Positions 1-10,800 of a stretch of 64,000 nucleotides of DNA are shown piece by piece. Within the stretch, counting starts at the first letter, position 1; each line of letters opens with the position of its first letter. The position numbers were made by a program, and so were the translations under genes. The stretch is from Clavelina lepadiformis (Eukaryota; Chordata; Ascidiacea; Aplousobranchia; Clavelinidae). The DNA is taken from NCBI RefSeq assembly GCF_947623445.1, contig NC_135241.1:7070501-7134500 (forward strand), written 5' to 3'. The notes beneath the pieces are model-generated. The model was not told the DNA's origin. It did no database searches and was given only the letters and a program-made list of their open reading frames with translations.

Positions 1-61
1 CAAATGAAAAATAGTTGTTTCACCTCGTAAATTTATACTGAATATTATTATAACATTTCAG

Positions 62-3000
62 GAAGTATCTGGATTAAGCATAGTAAGTTTATTACAGCAA
101 AGCAATGGTGTTATACTTATCAAGGTGGAAACACTACAATAGGTGTCAGCTTCAATTAACCCAAATTAATTTTCCTTGATTAAAACTTTTGTATCAGTAG
201 CAGATGACGCATGTGCACATGTATACTTATATGTCAACTCGTTAGTGTGGTGGCTATGGTGCCAGACTTGCAACTCTATATTGGAAGATAAATATTCCAA
301 TCCTATACCATACAAATTCTAACTGAATATGCTGCTATTTTCAAAATATATATTTTTTTGCTAATTTTATAAAATGTTTGTTCTTGGCATGAAAATTTTG
401 TTTTATGCATGTTGTGAATTTTTAGTAACAGTGTTGTGGTAATTGATTGCATTTGTGTTTGTTTATTTTTTAAATTTTTGTAAAAAAGGAATTTGCCCAA
501 GAGCAAATGAACACTGCACTAGATTGTACAATTTACATACACACTTTTGATGTACTATTTAGTTTAATAGATAAGCATACACTGCATTCATGGTATGTTT
601 TTTAGGACGAAAGTGCTGAAAATGACAAGAAATTTAAGAGGTTGTTCGATCAGCTTACTGGTGAAGTAAGAAGTTTTAGATTAGAATGACCAATGTTTTA
701 TTAAAACCAAAACTTTAACCACAACAAGCTTTTCTATGTATCATTGCATCCAATGTTTAACGTAACCTGCTTCATCTGTACAGGATGGTGAGATTGATGC
801 ATTTGAGCTTCAAGATATTCTTAACTCTGTACTGAAAAAGAGTAAGCAGCAATTGTTCCTTCATTTAAACTCATACAAAAATATTGCTAACCAAAATGTT
901 TATGTTTTTTTGACATGTATAAACTAAATATTTTCATACCACACCAACTGATTTAATAATTTGTACCATGTTTAGACAAGCCGAAGCACAGTTCCGATGA
1001 AGTTTCGCCAGTATTTAGTCTGGAAGCATGCCGAAGCATGGTTGCTCTTATGGATGTATGTTATTATATTAGCAGCTTGATTATCAATGATGTCTAGGCA
1101 ATGCACTAAATTTCTCCTAATCTAAACTTTATTTTTGTAGCACCATTTTAGAAGTTTTTAAGGATTTACAGTAATTGATTTATGATAATACGATAATATT
1201 GTCACTTGTGCTATGCTTTGATTTCTACTATTTAGGCAACAAATTCTGGGAAGCTTAATTACGATGAATTCAAAGCTTTATGGGTCCGTGTTCGCAAATG
1301 GATTGTAAGTGAACCTGACATTTACATGCTACGCAGTCTTTGAATGATGCAAATTCTGTTTTAGACCGAACTATATAAGTGATATTTTAACATGTAAAGA
1401 AATTTTCAGCAAATCTTCGGCAAATATGATAAAGATCGAAGTGGAAACTTTGACACATTTGAACTGAGGGAAGCTCTTAGCTCTGCAGGTGAGATTGAGT
1501 TTTATTTTTGGGAAATCACATTCTACAGAAGATAATAGGAACGAGTCAAATTAAAAGACAGTATCTGTAGATTCGTATTTAGAACAAGAAGACTGGTGGA
1601 TATTCAATTTCAATTCGGTACATCTCTAGTAAATAACTAATAACTAGGGCAAATTTTTGTTTCATTAAAATCGTGAAATATTTGCACTTATTTTTAACAA
1701 AAATTGCATTTATGCACAAGCATTTTAAACAACAGTGATTTAATCAAGCGATCTATTTACTTACAAAGCTAAATATTTCCAAACATTATATGGGGGGAAA
1801 TGGCAATCTTTTGCCAACAGTTTGCGTAGCATTCCAAAACTTTGTTCCATAGTGCGTGAAGTTGTTTGGAAATTTAACAATTTAGCATACAGTTCTGGAA
1901 TGTTTGGCCTGGTCATTTCTACAATTGTTATTAGCCCACTTACTGTATGCAAGCCCAAAAAAGCAGTAGTGGGCTTATACACCGTAACAAAGGATTTTTG
2001 AATCCCATGATTCCTTAAGTGAAACCACACAATTTGGATTCGAATGCCTGTGTATTCGAAATTCTACTTTGGCCATCCCTACTTAGTGACAAAATTAACG
2101 ATGCCTTTTAAGGCAAAATATATACTTTCGAAAAAATCAATGTTATGGAGAACTTTGCTGAATTTAACCTTTGATTTCACTACTACAGAGATCATCAGAC
2201 CCACTCTTGACCAAACAAAGATCGTGGATAAAATCATATAACCACTCAAAGCTGAAATCTCTGTTCTGCATTGCTGTTAGTGTTTTTGTTATTGCAGGTT
2301 ACAGCTTAAGCAGTCGACTTTATCAAATGCTTTGCATTCGCTATGCTAACAAAGAACTTAAGATTGACATGAACGACTTCATTCTGTTATCAGTCAAGTT
2401 GGAGGGAATGTTTAGTAAGTGTTACAGTGGTTACATTGTGCTGTGTTTTTATCTTGGACCTACTGGCTGTGAGTTGCATTGCACATTTCCATATTACGCT
2501 GGTTTCAATCTACCCTAATTAATTTTTAGAAGCATTTAATGATTTTAAAGGATCAGGTGGGAATGCCAGCTTAACCCTGCAAGAGGTAATATCCTTACAA
2601 GTTTTTTATGTAAAGTTACTACTAGTACATAGTTAAGAGAAAAGTAGGTAAAAATTATCAACCAGTCAAGTACTGAAAGATTTTAACTTAAACACTACCC
2701 ATTTAATATTTTTGTTTCATTACTAGCATTTATTTCTTATCGCCATTAGATTAATTTGATTTTTTCCTTGTGCAAAAACAAGTTTATGTTACTGAAAAGC
2801 ATTAATAATTGAATGAACTGGTCCGGGGAATTTTAAACAAATTTTTAGTAGTTTCGTTATGTTAAAGTTTGGCCATGGGTGAGGAATGCTTGTATGCCTG
2901 CAGGTTGCCAAGACACGATATCTTAAGTCGCAACACAGCATCCCAATAAAAGTTGTTGATATGTTGCTTACTCATTATTGTACGTTTTATCAAATAGATG

Positions 3001-4424
3001 CATTTTTGTTTATTTCAATAGATATGAACTGATAATTTCACTGGTCTGCATAATTTTTCTGGAATTGAGTTTGACAGCTAATTTTGACTAAACTTGGGTC
3101 ACTGGTTTCAAATTTAACGTTATTTGGTACCTATCACATCCAGATTTGGACATATACCTTACCCTTTGCTATAGCATATTACCAGAAACAATGCCACAAA
3201 TTCGAAGCGGTCGATATTAAGAGGAACTTGATAAAGAAAAGCAATAAAACATTGGCACTTGACCAACAATATTAATGAAAACATTTCAATTCACATATTT
3301 GAAAATTTTTTTTTGAAGACTTATCTTTTGAATGCCGTATAAACAGAGAAGGGCAGTACCGATACCGCCACAACTTTTTCTAAAAGTACCGAATCTCGGT
3401 ACCAAAAAGTCTTTTCAAGAAATTTAAGTTGGTCCTGGTACTCAGTACTTTTAAAATGATTTCTTCAAGGTTTTGAGAAGTATGCTTTTAAAATTCATTT
3501 TAATTAATATTTAGTGCTAGTTTTAGCGCTTTTTGTTCTTTTTTAATATAAAAGTGTTTAATAAAGTCGCAAAGAGTGAGTTTACATATTTTTTGACCTG
3601 AAGTAACCTTCAGTGGGGTCATGATACCGGAAAAATTACACTTATTACAAACAGGATCCACTGTACAAAAAGTACTGGTACCAAGTACCGAACTTCATTT
3701 TTGAAATGGTACCGAATACTGGAACCGTCGATACATTTTTTGCCAATTATCCATACAATACCTATAGTACTTAGTTACCGACTTCCCACTTCTGCGTACG
3801 TGGGACATCTCTCATTAAATTTAAACTGTAACCGGAAAGATCTGACGATGACATCATACCTTCAAAATCAAGTTCTGGAAAATTTGTAAAGGTAGTAGGT
3901 ACTGTTATTTGATCACTGTGAGGAAGCAGTCATATAGCAGTATCAAGGTTGGGATACTGCATTGGTGCTTGCGCTTCTTATTATGCCCCTTAATGTTAAT
4001 AAGACAAAAATAACTGTCACTGGTGTGATATGTGCCCTCTCCAAATCATTCTTATTCCAAAATTAAGATGTACGTTTTTCCCCTTAGTCCAACTTCCTAA
4101 ACTTTCCTCGCAATTGCATAAAATCTCATTCTGTGCAAAGCTGCCATCAGTTGGCAAACTGCAGGCAAACATCTTGCCGTCACGTATCGAAGTGTGTGAT
4201 CAAATTTCTGACGTAGTTTGGGCTATATTTACCTAACCAAGTTTTTTCCCCAAGTTTATTTTGTCAATATTGCTCTTTGATTAAGATAAACTTGTTATTG
4301 CACGCGAATCCTTTTAAGTTTTGACTTAGCCACAAATACATTGCAGTAGTTTCACTTTATTATGTACAAATATAATCAAATTCATTCTTTGTTACAGTGG
4401 TTAGTTACAACCATGTATTCATGA
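62..4424 (+). CDS. Calpain large subunit, 3' part (penta-EF-hand domain), 5' end outside window
   Basis: Ca2+-dependent cytosolic cysteine protease; only the C-terminal regulatory domain is in the window. Exons: 62-82 (a 21-nt microexon), 606-665, 784-841, 976-1055, 1236-1304, 1410-1488, 2298-2414, 2530-2585, 4398-4424. All joins keep frame and give 188 residues plus stop. Visible landmarks are KFKRLFDQLTGE before EF1, then DGEIDAFELQDIL (EF1), DATNSGKLNYDE (EF2 loop, good ligand spacing), DKDRSGNFDTFE (EF3 loop, canonical), the ELKIDMNDFILLSVKLEGMF helix (EF4), and a degenerate EF5 ending EWLVTTMYS. That tail matches the WLQLTM-type end of classical calpains. The last exon is only 27 nt and lies after a 1.8-kb intron. 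The protease core and C2-like domain lie upstream of base 1, so activity cannot be judged. Family assignment is firm; the exact paralogue is not. Confidence 0.93.
3344..3794. mobile_element. hAT-like MITE in the last calpain intron
   Basis: A 451-bp block full of GGTACC/GTACCGA motifs. Its ends are an imperfect inverted repeat: the left begins CAGAGAAGGGCAGTACCGAT, and the right end read in reverse begins CAGAAGTGGGAAGTCGGTAA. Flanking 8-mers CGTATAAA and CGTACGTG share the first four bases, so the target duplication is decayed or the boundaries are slightly off. There is no coding capacity. A related GGTACC-rich piece lies near 39970-40005. Non-autonomous hAT is the best fit; superfamily is inferred from ends and duplication size. 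Confidence 0.5.
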
Positions 4425-6721
4425 GTGTTATCGTCGATGCAAGCTGATCTATCCACGTCAGATTTGTACATATCTCATTAAACCCTTATTGCACTGTATA
4501 AACCTGTAGTCATATAGTCAGTGTGGTGTATAATAGGTGTGATATGTGAATAATATGCGTGTTTAGGTTTGCAAGTTTGCTTTATCTCGGAAATTGTTTT
4601 AGCGTACTTAATGTGTAATACGAAATAGCTTAGTACATTTTGGTTTATGTAACAAACTTTCCTCCAAAAAAAAGATCAACTTCTATCAAAAGTACCTTTA
4701 CTGCATGCTTTGTTCAGAAACTGCCTATTATCATTGCCTGTGTTTATATAACTCATAATATATCATTTTGCATGTAGGAAATTATAAGAGGATTTGCTTT
4801 TGTATGTTACGTTGAATAATAATACAGGTTTTACCTTTTGATGAAATTGGATAACACTTTGAACAACCACCTTATCTATATCTTATTTAAACTTTTAAAG
4901 CTTGTTTTAGGTTTATTTTACGATTGTAACGTTTTGTAACTTGTAGGCAAATGTTTAAATGCAGATAAAATTGTAATAGCTTTTGTAAGTTCAGTTTAAA
5001 TTTAGTTCATTTTTTATTTTGGCCTGTTTATATTAGAATATTATCCATCCATCTTTTTCGTTTTTTTTTTAGTTATGAGAAACACGTTTAAACGTACGTA
5101 ATTTTTATTTAACTGGAGCTAATGGGAAACCACTGTTATACTTCACTCAATTTTGCACCAACTTTCTCAGTATTAGTTCCTGCTACATTGCATGAATTAG
5201 TTTACCAGGTCGTTTCGTAAGAGCTAAAGCGGAAGAAAAATTCCCATTGTTAAGCAGTGTTTTGTTTTTGCCGTCCAGCTTATAGTTAGACTAGCTAACT
5301 ATTTTCTATGCTACTTATTATGGAAGTTCCATTATCTTTTTTTCACGCGAAATTTAAGTCCTATTCAGTCGTGTAGTGAAATAAACCACTTTGTCACGCG
5401 TCTCTCATAAGACGAACATTACATATGGTAACAAAGATGCCCCAGTCCCAAGTCTTTTACAATCCACATCATTTGAACTGCCGCTTTAATGTTGTTTTGA
5501 ATACGAAAGACAAAATTTGTGTGTTGTTGCATTGTAACATATGCTAAAATTTTTCCAATCAAAATATATTTCTCAGATTGAGCTGCCGTTAAATTTGTTT
5601 GGATTAATGTTAAATATAATTTGCCCTCCCTGCTCCATGTATCCATTACGCCAATTTCGCTTGCTGTTCAATGTTTTTGGCATGCAATAAACAAAAATTT
5701 ATATTCATGCATCTATTTATGCAAGATATTAAACGCTTATTCCAATAACCAATATTTTCACTGTGTTTGTAGCTTGCCGTTAGGCTTGGCCAGAACTTAC
5801 ATTCTTGTAGTATGACAAAACTTAAGTTCATGTTGTCTGAACCGTGTTAACCAAATATTGAAGTAAAATAAAAAACAGGATAGTTGGGTACTCTGAAGGT
5901 TAACTTTATTTATATTTTTTACACAAGCTTTCGCAAGCATAAGCTTGCTTGTTCAGGTGTACTGCGAAATGTGTAAAACTGAAGTTGTCAGTGTCTGAAA
6001 AGAAAGGCAGGCAACCGCGGTTTCTGTCTCCGTTTCGAAACTATTGTACGAGATTTTTTTGTATCTTTTCGATGCCGCATTTCTCAGTTAAGAGTTCCTT
6101 AGGGACGTGACATGACATGCGCAGCTCCATATAACCTTTTGTTTTGTATGCTGTTGTTATTTCGTCTTTTTTGGTTTACTGCTACGGTTTGTAGGATCCG
6201 TTTAAAGACAATGGGAGGCTTGTGCTTTTTTATGCATAATATTTAAAAGATTACCTTTAAAATAAAAAATAATATTTAAGGAGTGGCTAAGCGGTTTAAC
6301 TGGTTGCCGCCCCTGGATTTCGATAAACCGACCATATATCCAATATTTTCTTGTTGGACAGCATCACTCTTTATCTACTTCCAAAATTTCTAAGCAGCCT
6401 GTAAATAAAAATTAACACTGTATAATTATAAGTTTTTCATTTGAATTAAACATGGCTTATAGCCCTGTAGTATACTTGCGAAGGTCCCCTCAAAGCGCGG
6501 TACCTGTGGCAACTGCCACACTTGCCACAACATTAGTCTAGTTCTAACATAACCACAAACCCATAGGGCCGTATATAGCCGCACATTTTAATTTCCATTT
6601 CACGGCATCCTTCAGTAAGAAAAGTTAATGTCCAAAGTTTAGCCAGGAAACTAGCCATTGCTTACCAAAGTAAAAAGTTGTTAAATATATCCATAATATT
6701 GTAATCGGGTGCACAATCACT
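4425..6721. other. Calpain 3' flank, no gene seen
   Basis: About 2.3 kb after the calpain stop. Possible poly(A) signals are ATTAAA near 4477 and AATAAA at 5380-5385; which is used cannot be told. Short ORFs on both strands have no codon pattern or splice context that persuades me. A box-A-like TGGCTAAGCGG at 6284 is discussed among the rejected items. Confidence 0.4.
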
Positions 6722-6810
6722 ATTGTAAGTCTTTGTGTTCGCCCCAATATTCCATGCAGGCAATCTTCGGCGAATCTATTCGGTTTTGGGTTCGTATCGC
6801 CCCATTCCTA
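6722..6810. mobile_element. Truncated right end of a hAT-like MITE, in tandem with the next copy
   Basis: The sequence up to 6810 (ending CCCATTCCTA) matches the right end of the complete element at 7179-7233 over about 50 bp with a handful of mismatches, sharing GGCGAATCTATTCGG. It stops exactly at the TTAATCAC that serves as left target duplication of the complete copy. This gives an end-TSD-element-TSD arrangement. Confidence 0.7.
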
Positions 6811-6818
6811 TTAATCAC

Positions 6819-7233
6819 TAGGGATGTGCCACGAGGAAGATTCGCACGAACCCGAATATCATGAAGGTTGACACGAACGAATCCCGAATCTATTCGTATT
6901 AGAACCAAACAATAAAATTTCATCCAAAAGTTGTCAAGTCTTGCTTCTAAAATAACGTAATCGATAGACAAATCGCTTTCTTTCGAAAAATAGTGTTTAA
7001 AAAACAATTGAAAAAGCAAAATCATTAGGAAAACGACCTTCATTGTAAGTACTGCTGACTCTAGTTTAGTTTTGTCGGGAAACTAAATCATCATTTTTAC
7101 GAAAGTCAGTAAATTTATAAGTAATATTGTATTCGGGTTCGCCATGTTGGTATTGTGTTCGCCCGAATCTTCAATAAAGCTAGCGATATTCGGCGAATCT
7201 ATTCGGGTTTGGGTTCATATCGGCCCATCCCTA
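6819..7233. mobile_element. Complete hAT-like MITE with perfect 8-bp TSD
   Basis: A 415-bp element flanked by identical 8-mers TTAATCAC (6811-6818 and 7234-7241). The left terminus TAGGGATGTGCC and the reversed right terminus TAGGGATGGGCC differ at one position. Subterminal regions are rich in ATTCG/CGAAT motifs in both orientations. There is no transposase. The 8-bp duplication places it in a hAT-type class by established rule; the autonomous partner is not in this window. Confidence 0.85.
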
Positions 7234-7241
7234 TTAATCAC

Positions 7242-7895
7242 TGCTACTAGTTTATTAATTTTCAATTCATTTCGGCCCCTAAGATGCTGGTTTCATTGAA
7301 TTGTGTGAATATATAAATTATGTTTTAGACGTTATCCTTTTGATATACCGTTTAACTGGTAGTCTTCGATTTTTCTCCATTCCCTAGACCTAGCTTGTTT
7401 TATTTTACAACAGTAGGCCTAAATTTTATAGGCTTTTCTATCAAACTCTGTTATGCCACACAGTTTACTTTATGTAGTTACCTGGAGGGAATTTATAACG
7501 TCACTATTGCGTTTGTTGTTTCCTGGCATAGTTTAACATGGCAACTTCAAAAGTCTTTGCCATCTTATACTAATAGCCTATCTGGCATCTTATAATTCGT
7601 TGTTATAGTTACCACATGAAGCAAGCTCAAAAATGCGAAAGCTTTTGTTGATTAACTAAAAGATAACTTTTAGAGTGTTCCTATTTTATTATGTTCTGCC
7701 TTTTTATTATACAGTATACATTACTGCGGTTAACACAGTCCAGTTAACATCATCAACATAAGCATAATGACACAGATGGTCACGTTATAGACAATCAACA
7801 TTTATGACATCATAAAGCAAAAATGATAAGTGATTTTATTGCTATTTTTTACCATTTTATTATTGGCATGTGCACAGTATAGTACTATAGTCAAT
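7242..7895. other. Upstream region of the kinase gene
   Basis: Non-coding 5' flank of about 650 bp. An out-of-frame ATG at 7823 opens a short upstream ORF that ends inside the first exon. The frame of the kinase is open upstream to about 7830 but without an ATG, so the start at 7896 is preferred. No confident core promoter was seen. Confidence 0.35.
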
Positions 7896-10800
7896 ATGTC
7901 CGGTAAGTGCAAGTATTACATTACCGACGAAGAGTCGGATGCTATTGATAATCGAGGCTATTCGGTCTGCACCGAAACTGCGCTCGGTACTGGCCAGTTT
8001 GGGCGGGTTTTTAAGGCCCAACCTTGCGAAGTGAAGATCGAATCGACTGAAAAACTGAGTTACCTTAAAGGCGCATCTCAACAGTTGGTAAGTGATGAAA
8101 TTGGTTACGTAAATACTTTTAATATAGTTCGAATTCGGTTGTGTTTATCAGTTGGAAGGTTTTACTAAGCATTGTCATACCTTTAAAGTACATTTCTTCA
8201 ATATACTAAAAAAATTACAAGCATTAAATCAATATCAATCAATCAATAATAACAACCAACAATAAATCAACCTGAAACATAATAAAAGTAACAACTAAAA
8301 AGTAAACAAGTTAAAAACATATTTAAAAGTAGAGAAATAATACACAAAACTTGCGTTAAACTACTGGTACGACGACTACATTAACAGATGAAAACTACTT
8401 TTGGTAAAAAACATCAACATTAAAACTTTTCAGGTTGCCATCAAAATTATTTATGTCGATGTTGGCTTTGGAAAGCTAAAACGACTTGCAAAGTTGTTAA
8501 CGCAAGAGATTGGAGTGATGCATGAATGTTTTGGAAGCAAATACTTGGTAACTCAAATCCTGTTGCTAAAATTTTAACTATGGCATTACCGAAGTAAAAA
8601 TATTTCAATAAACCTTGCATTTTACTTTCAGGTAAATCTGATAGAAGTGTTTGCTGACAATAAGCGGGTATTCCTGGTCATGGAATACGCGGAAGGTGGA
8701 AGTTTAGACGAGAAACTGGATGAAATTTTAGAGGAAGAAGACGTTGAGGGCACAGTCCACCCTTTTTTCAGAGACTTGGTGAAGGCAATTTTGTACATTC
8801 ATGGACGAGGCATTGCCCACAGGTAAGTGGACTTATACAGCCCGAAGCATCGGGCTTGGTATAACAAACTTTACGAGAAATGAGGTTTCAAATATAATTG
8901 CTGATGTTGCTATTGACCCTGTAAATGTCACAGAGACCTGAACTTATCAAACTTGCTACTTACCAAAGATGACACAGTCAAACTGGCAGATTTTGGGTTA
9001 GCAACAAAACAATTATTTGACCAAAGCGGGATGATGGTACCACACACCACAGCATGTGGCATGCTAACCTACGCAGCCCCCGAGTTGCTTATTGGAAAAC
9101 AAGCGGAGCCGTATAACGCATGTTACAGTGATCTATGGAGTTTGTAAGTTTTCTTCTTCTAATATTTACGTATTTAGAATCTCAAGGATTTAGACTACTT
9201 ACTAAACAGCGATAGACATTTGACTAATTTTTATAGTTTGTTACCTGTAATGTAATGTAATCGTGGCATTTTATTAACATTCCACTTCTATCTGTAGAGG
9301 AGTGGTTCTTTATCTCCTGATCCATGGTAAATTTGCTTTTGATGGGAAATCAAGAGAAACCCTTGCGAAATCATGGAAGAAATATTTTCGCAACCCGTCC
9401 TCTTTAAAATTCAAGGAAGGTTTATCTGAGCGTAAGTATACAGCTTATAGCCTGTTCGTGGTGTTAATAATATTAAAGCATAAGTTAGTTTGTGTCAAAT
9501 ATGATGGCAACTTTCTAATTTAGGTTAAACAGTATTATTTTCATTCGAAATCTTTAACGAGACCTATTTTGATAGCTTGTAAGGATTTAATTCTGAAACT
9601 GCTAAAGAAGGATCCTAATGAAAGACTCTCACCAACGGAAATCCTTCAACATCGTTGGATTGAAAATGGAGCAAAAGGAAAACCTGCTGCAGAAGAGATA
9701 GCAGAGGTTAGTAGCATATGTATAGTTAATGAAGTAATGTGAATATATGTATATTCTCCAAGGGGCTTCGTAACTTCAATGTTTTGCTAAACTTTGTTGT
9801 TTGTTAAAAGTTGATTGACTTTACTGCATTGTACATTAAAGATTCGTAAACTGGGAAAAGAAGCGGATCATATCATTGCCAACCCTGGTAATTGTTTTCT
9901 TTTTTTCATCAGAAAGAAACTATATATGCACACCATACTAACTCATATTTATTAAACGTATAACTATACAGATTTCACTCAGCTTATGGTAATCGTATTG
10001 TTCGCAGAATACAAGGCAGAAGTAGAGTATATTCGCAGCTATTTGCTACAACGATCAATAATCCTCAAAGAAGTCTTTCAGCATTACACCAACGATGGCG
10101 TTCCCGTTCATCAACTCGAACTTGCACGTCTGGTAATTCCAGCCCTTCAAAGTGACGTCATTGTTGGCAATGTACGAGACCAGTTTTGGAGGTTTAAACC
10201 AACACCCAGGATGGCTAAAAAAGGGATTACAGAATTCTCGGACAAGTTGCCAAAAGACGTGATTATCCTGCGCAACGTTTCGAAATTTAACGAATGGAAA
10301 GAACAGGATGAGGAAAACTTGATGGCGTGGAATACGATCAAACTAATGCCCAAACGAAAACGTTCTTTGAAGACGCCACCACCTGCGCCAGAAAAGGCTG
10401 TTCTTGAAGGTATTATCTATATTCTATAGGTGTTTGCTTATCATTGAAAGATGTTTGACCTTCAAACTCAAACATTTGTTTTTCCACACCTACCATCAAT
10501 TAAATTTGTTATTCTGTGCACGCGTTTGATTTTAGAAGAGAGAAATACGAAGGAGAGTGACTGCGCATCAGAGAGACCAGTTTCCGAAGTAAGCCTAGAA
10601 AAACAAGATGAAGTGGAGATGAAATGGGAACCGATAGCGACTCCTTCCGAAAGAGGAGATCGTTCTACTGTGATTGATATTGAAAAAAATTACTTTACCC
10701 GTAGAAATCCTTCCACAACTTGTTTGGGTAAGTATAAGCAATTTGCCTTGACCTCAGTTTACCAACATTTACCACCACCAAGTTTGACACGATATTTGAA

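Noticed and set aside
1761..2030. 89-codon minus-strand frame in a calpain intron
   Set aside because: Starts at GTG only, no partner exons and no recognised domain.
6284..6325. tRNA-like boxes (TGGCTAAGCGG and GATTTCGATAA)
   Set aside because: The A box fits, but the B box is poor and no cloverleaf stems form. At most a decayed tRNA-derived repeat.
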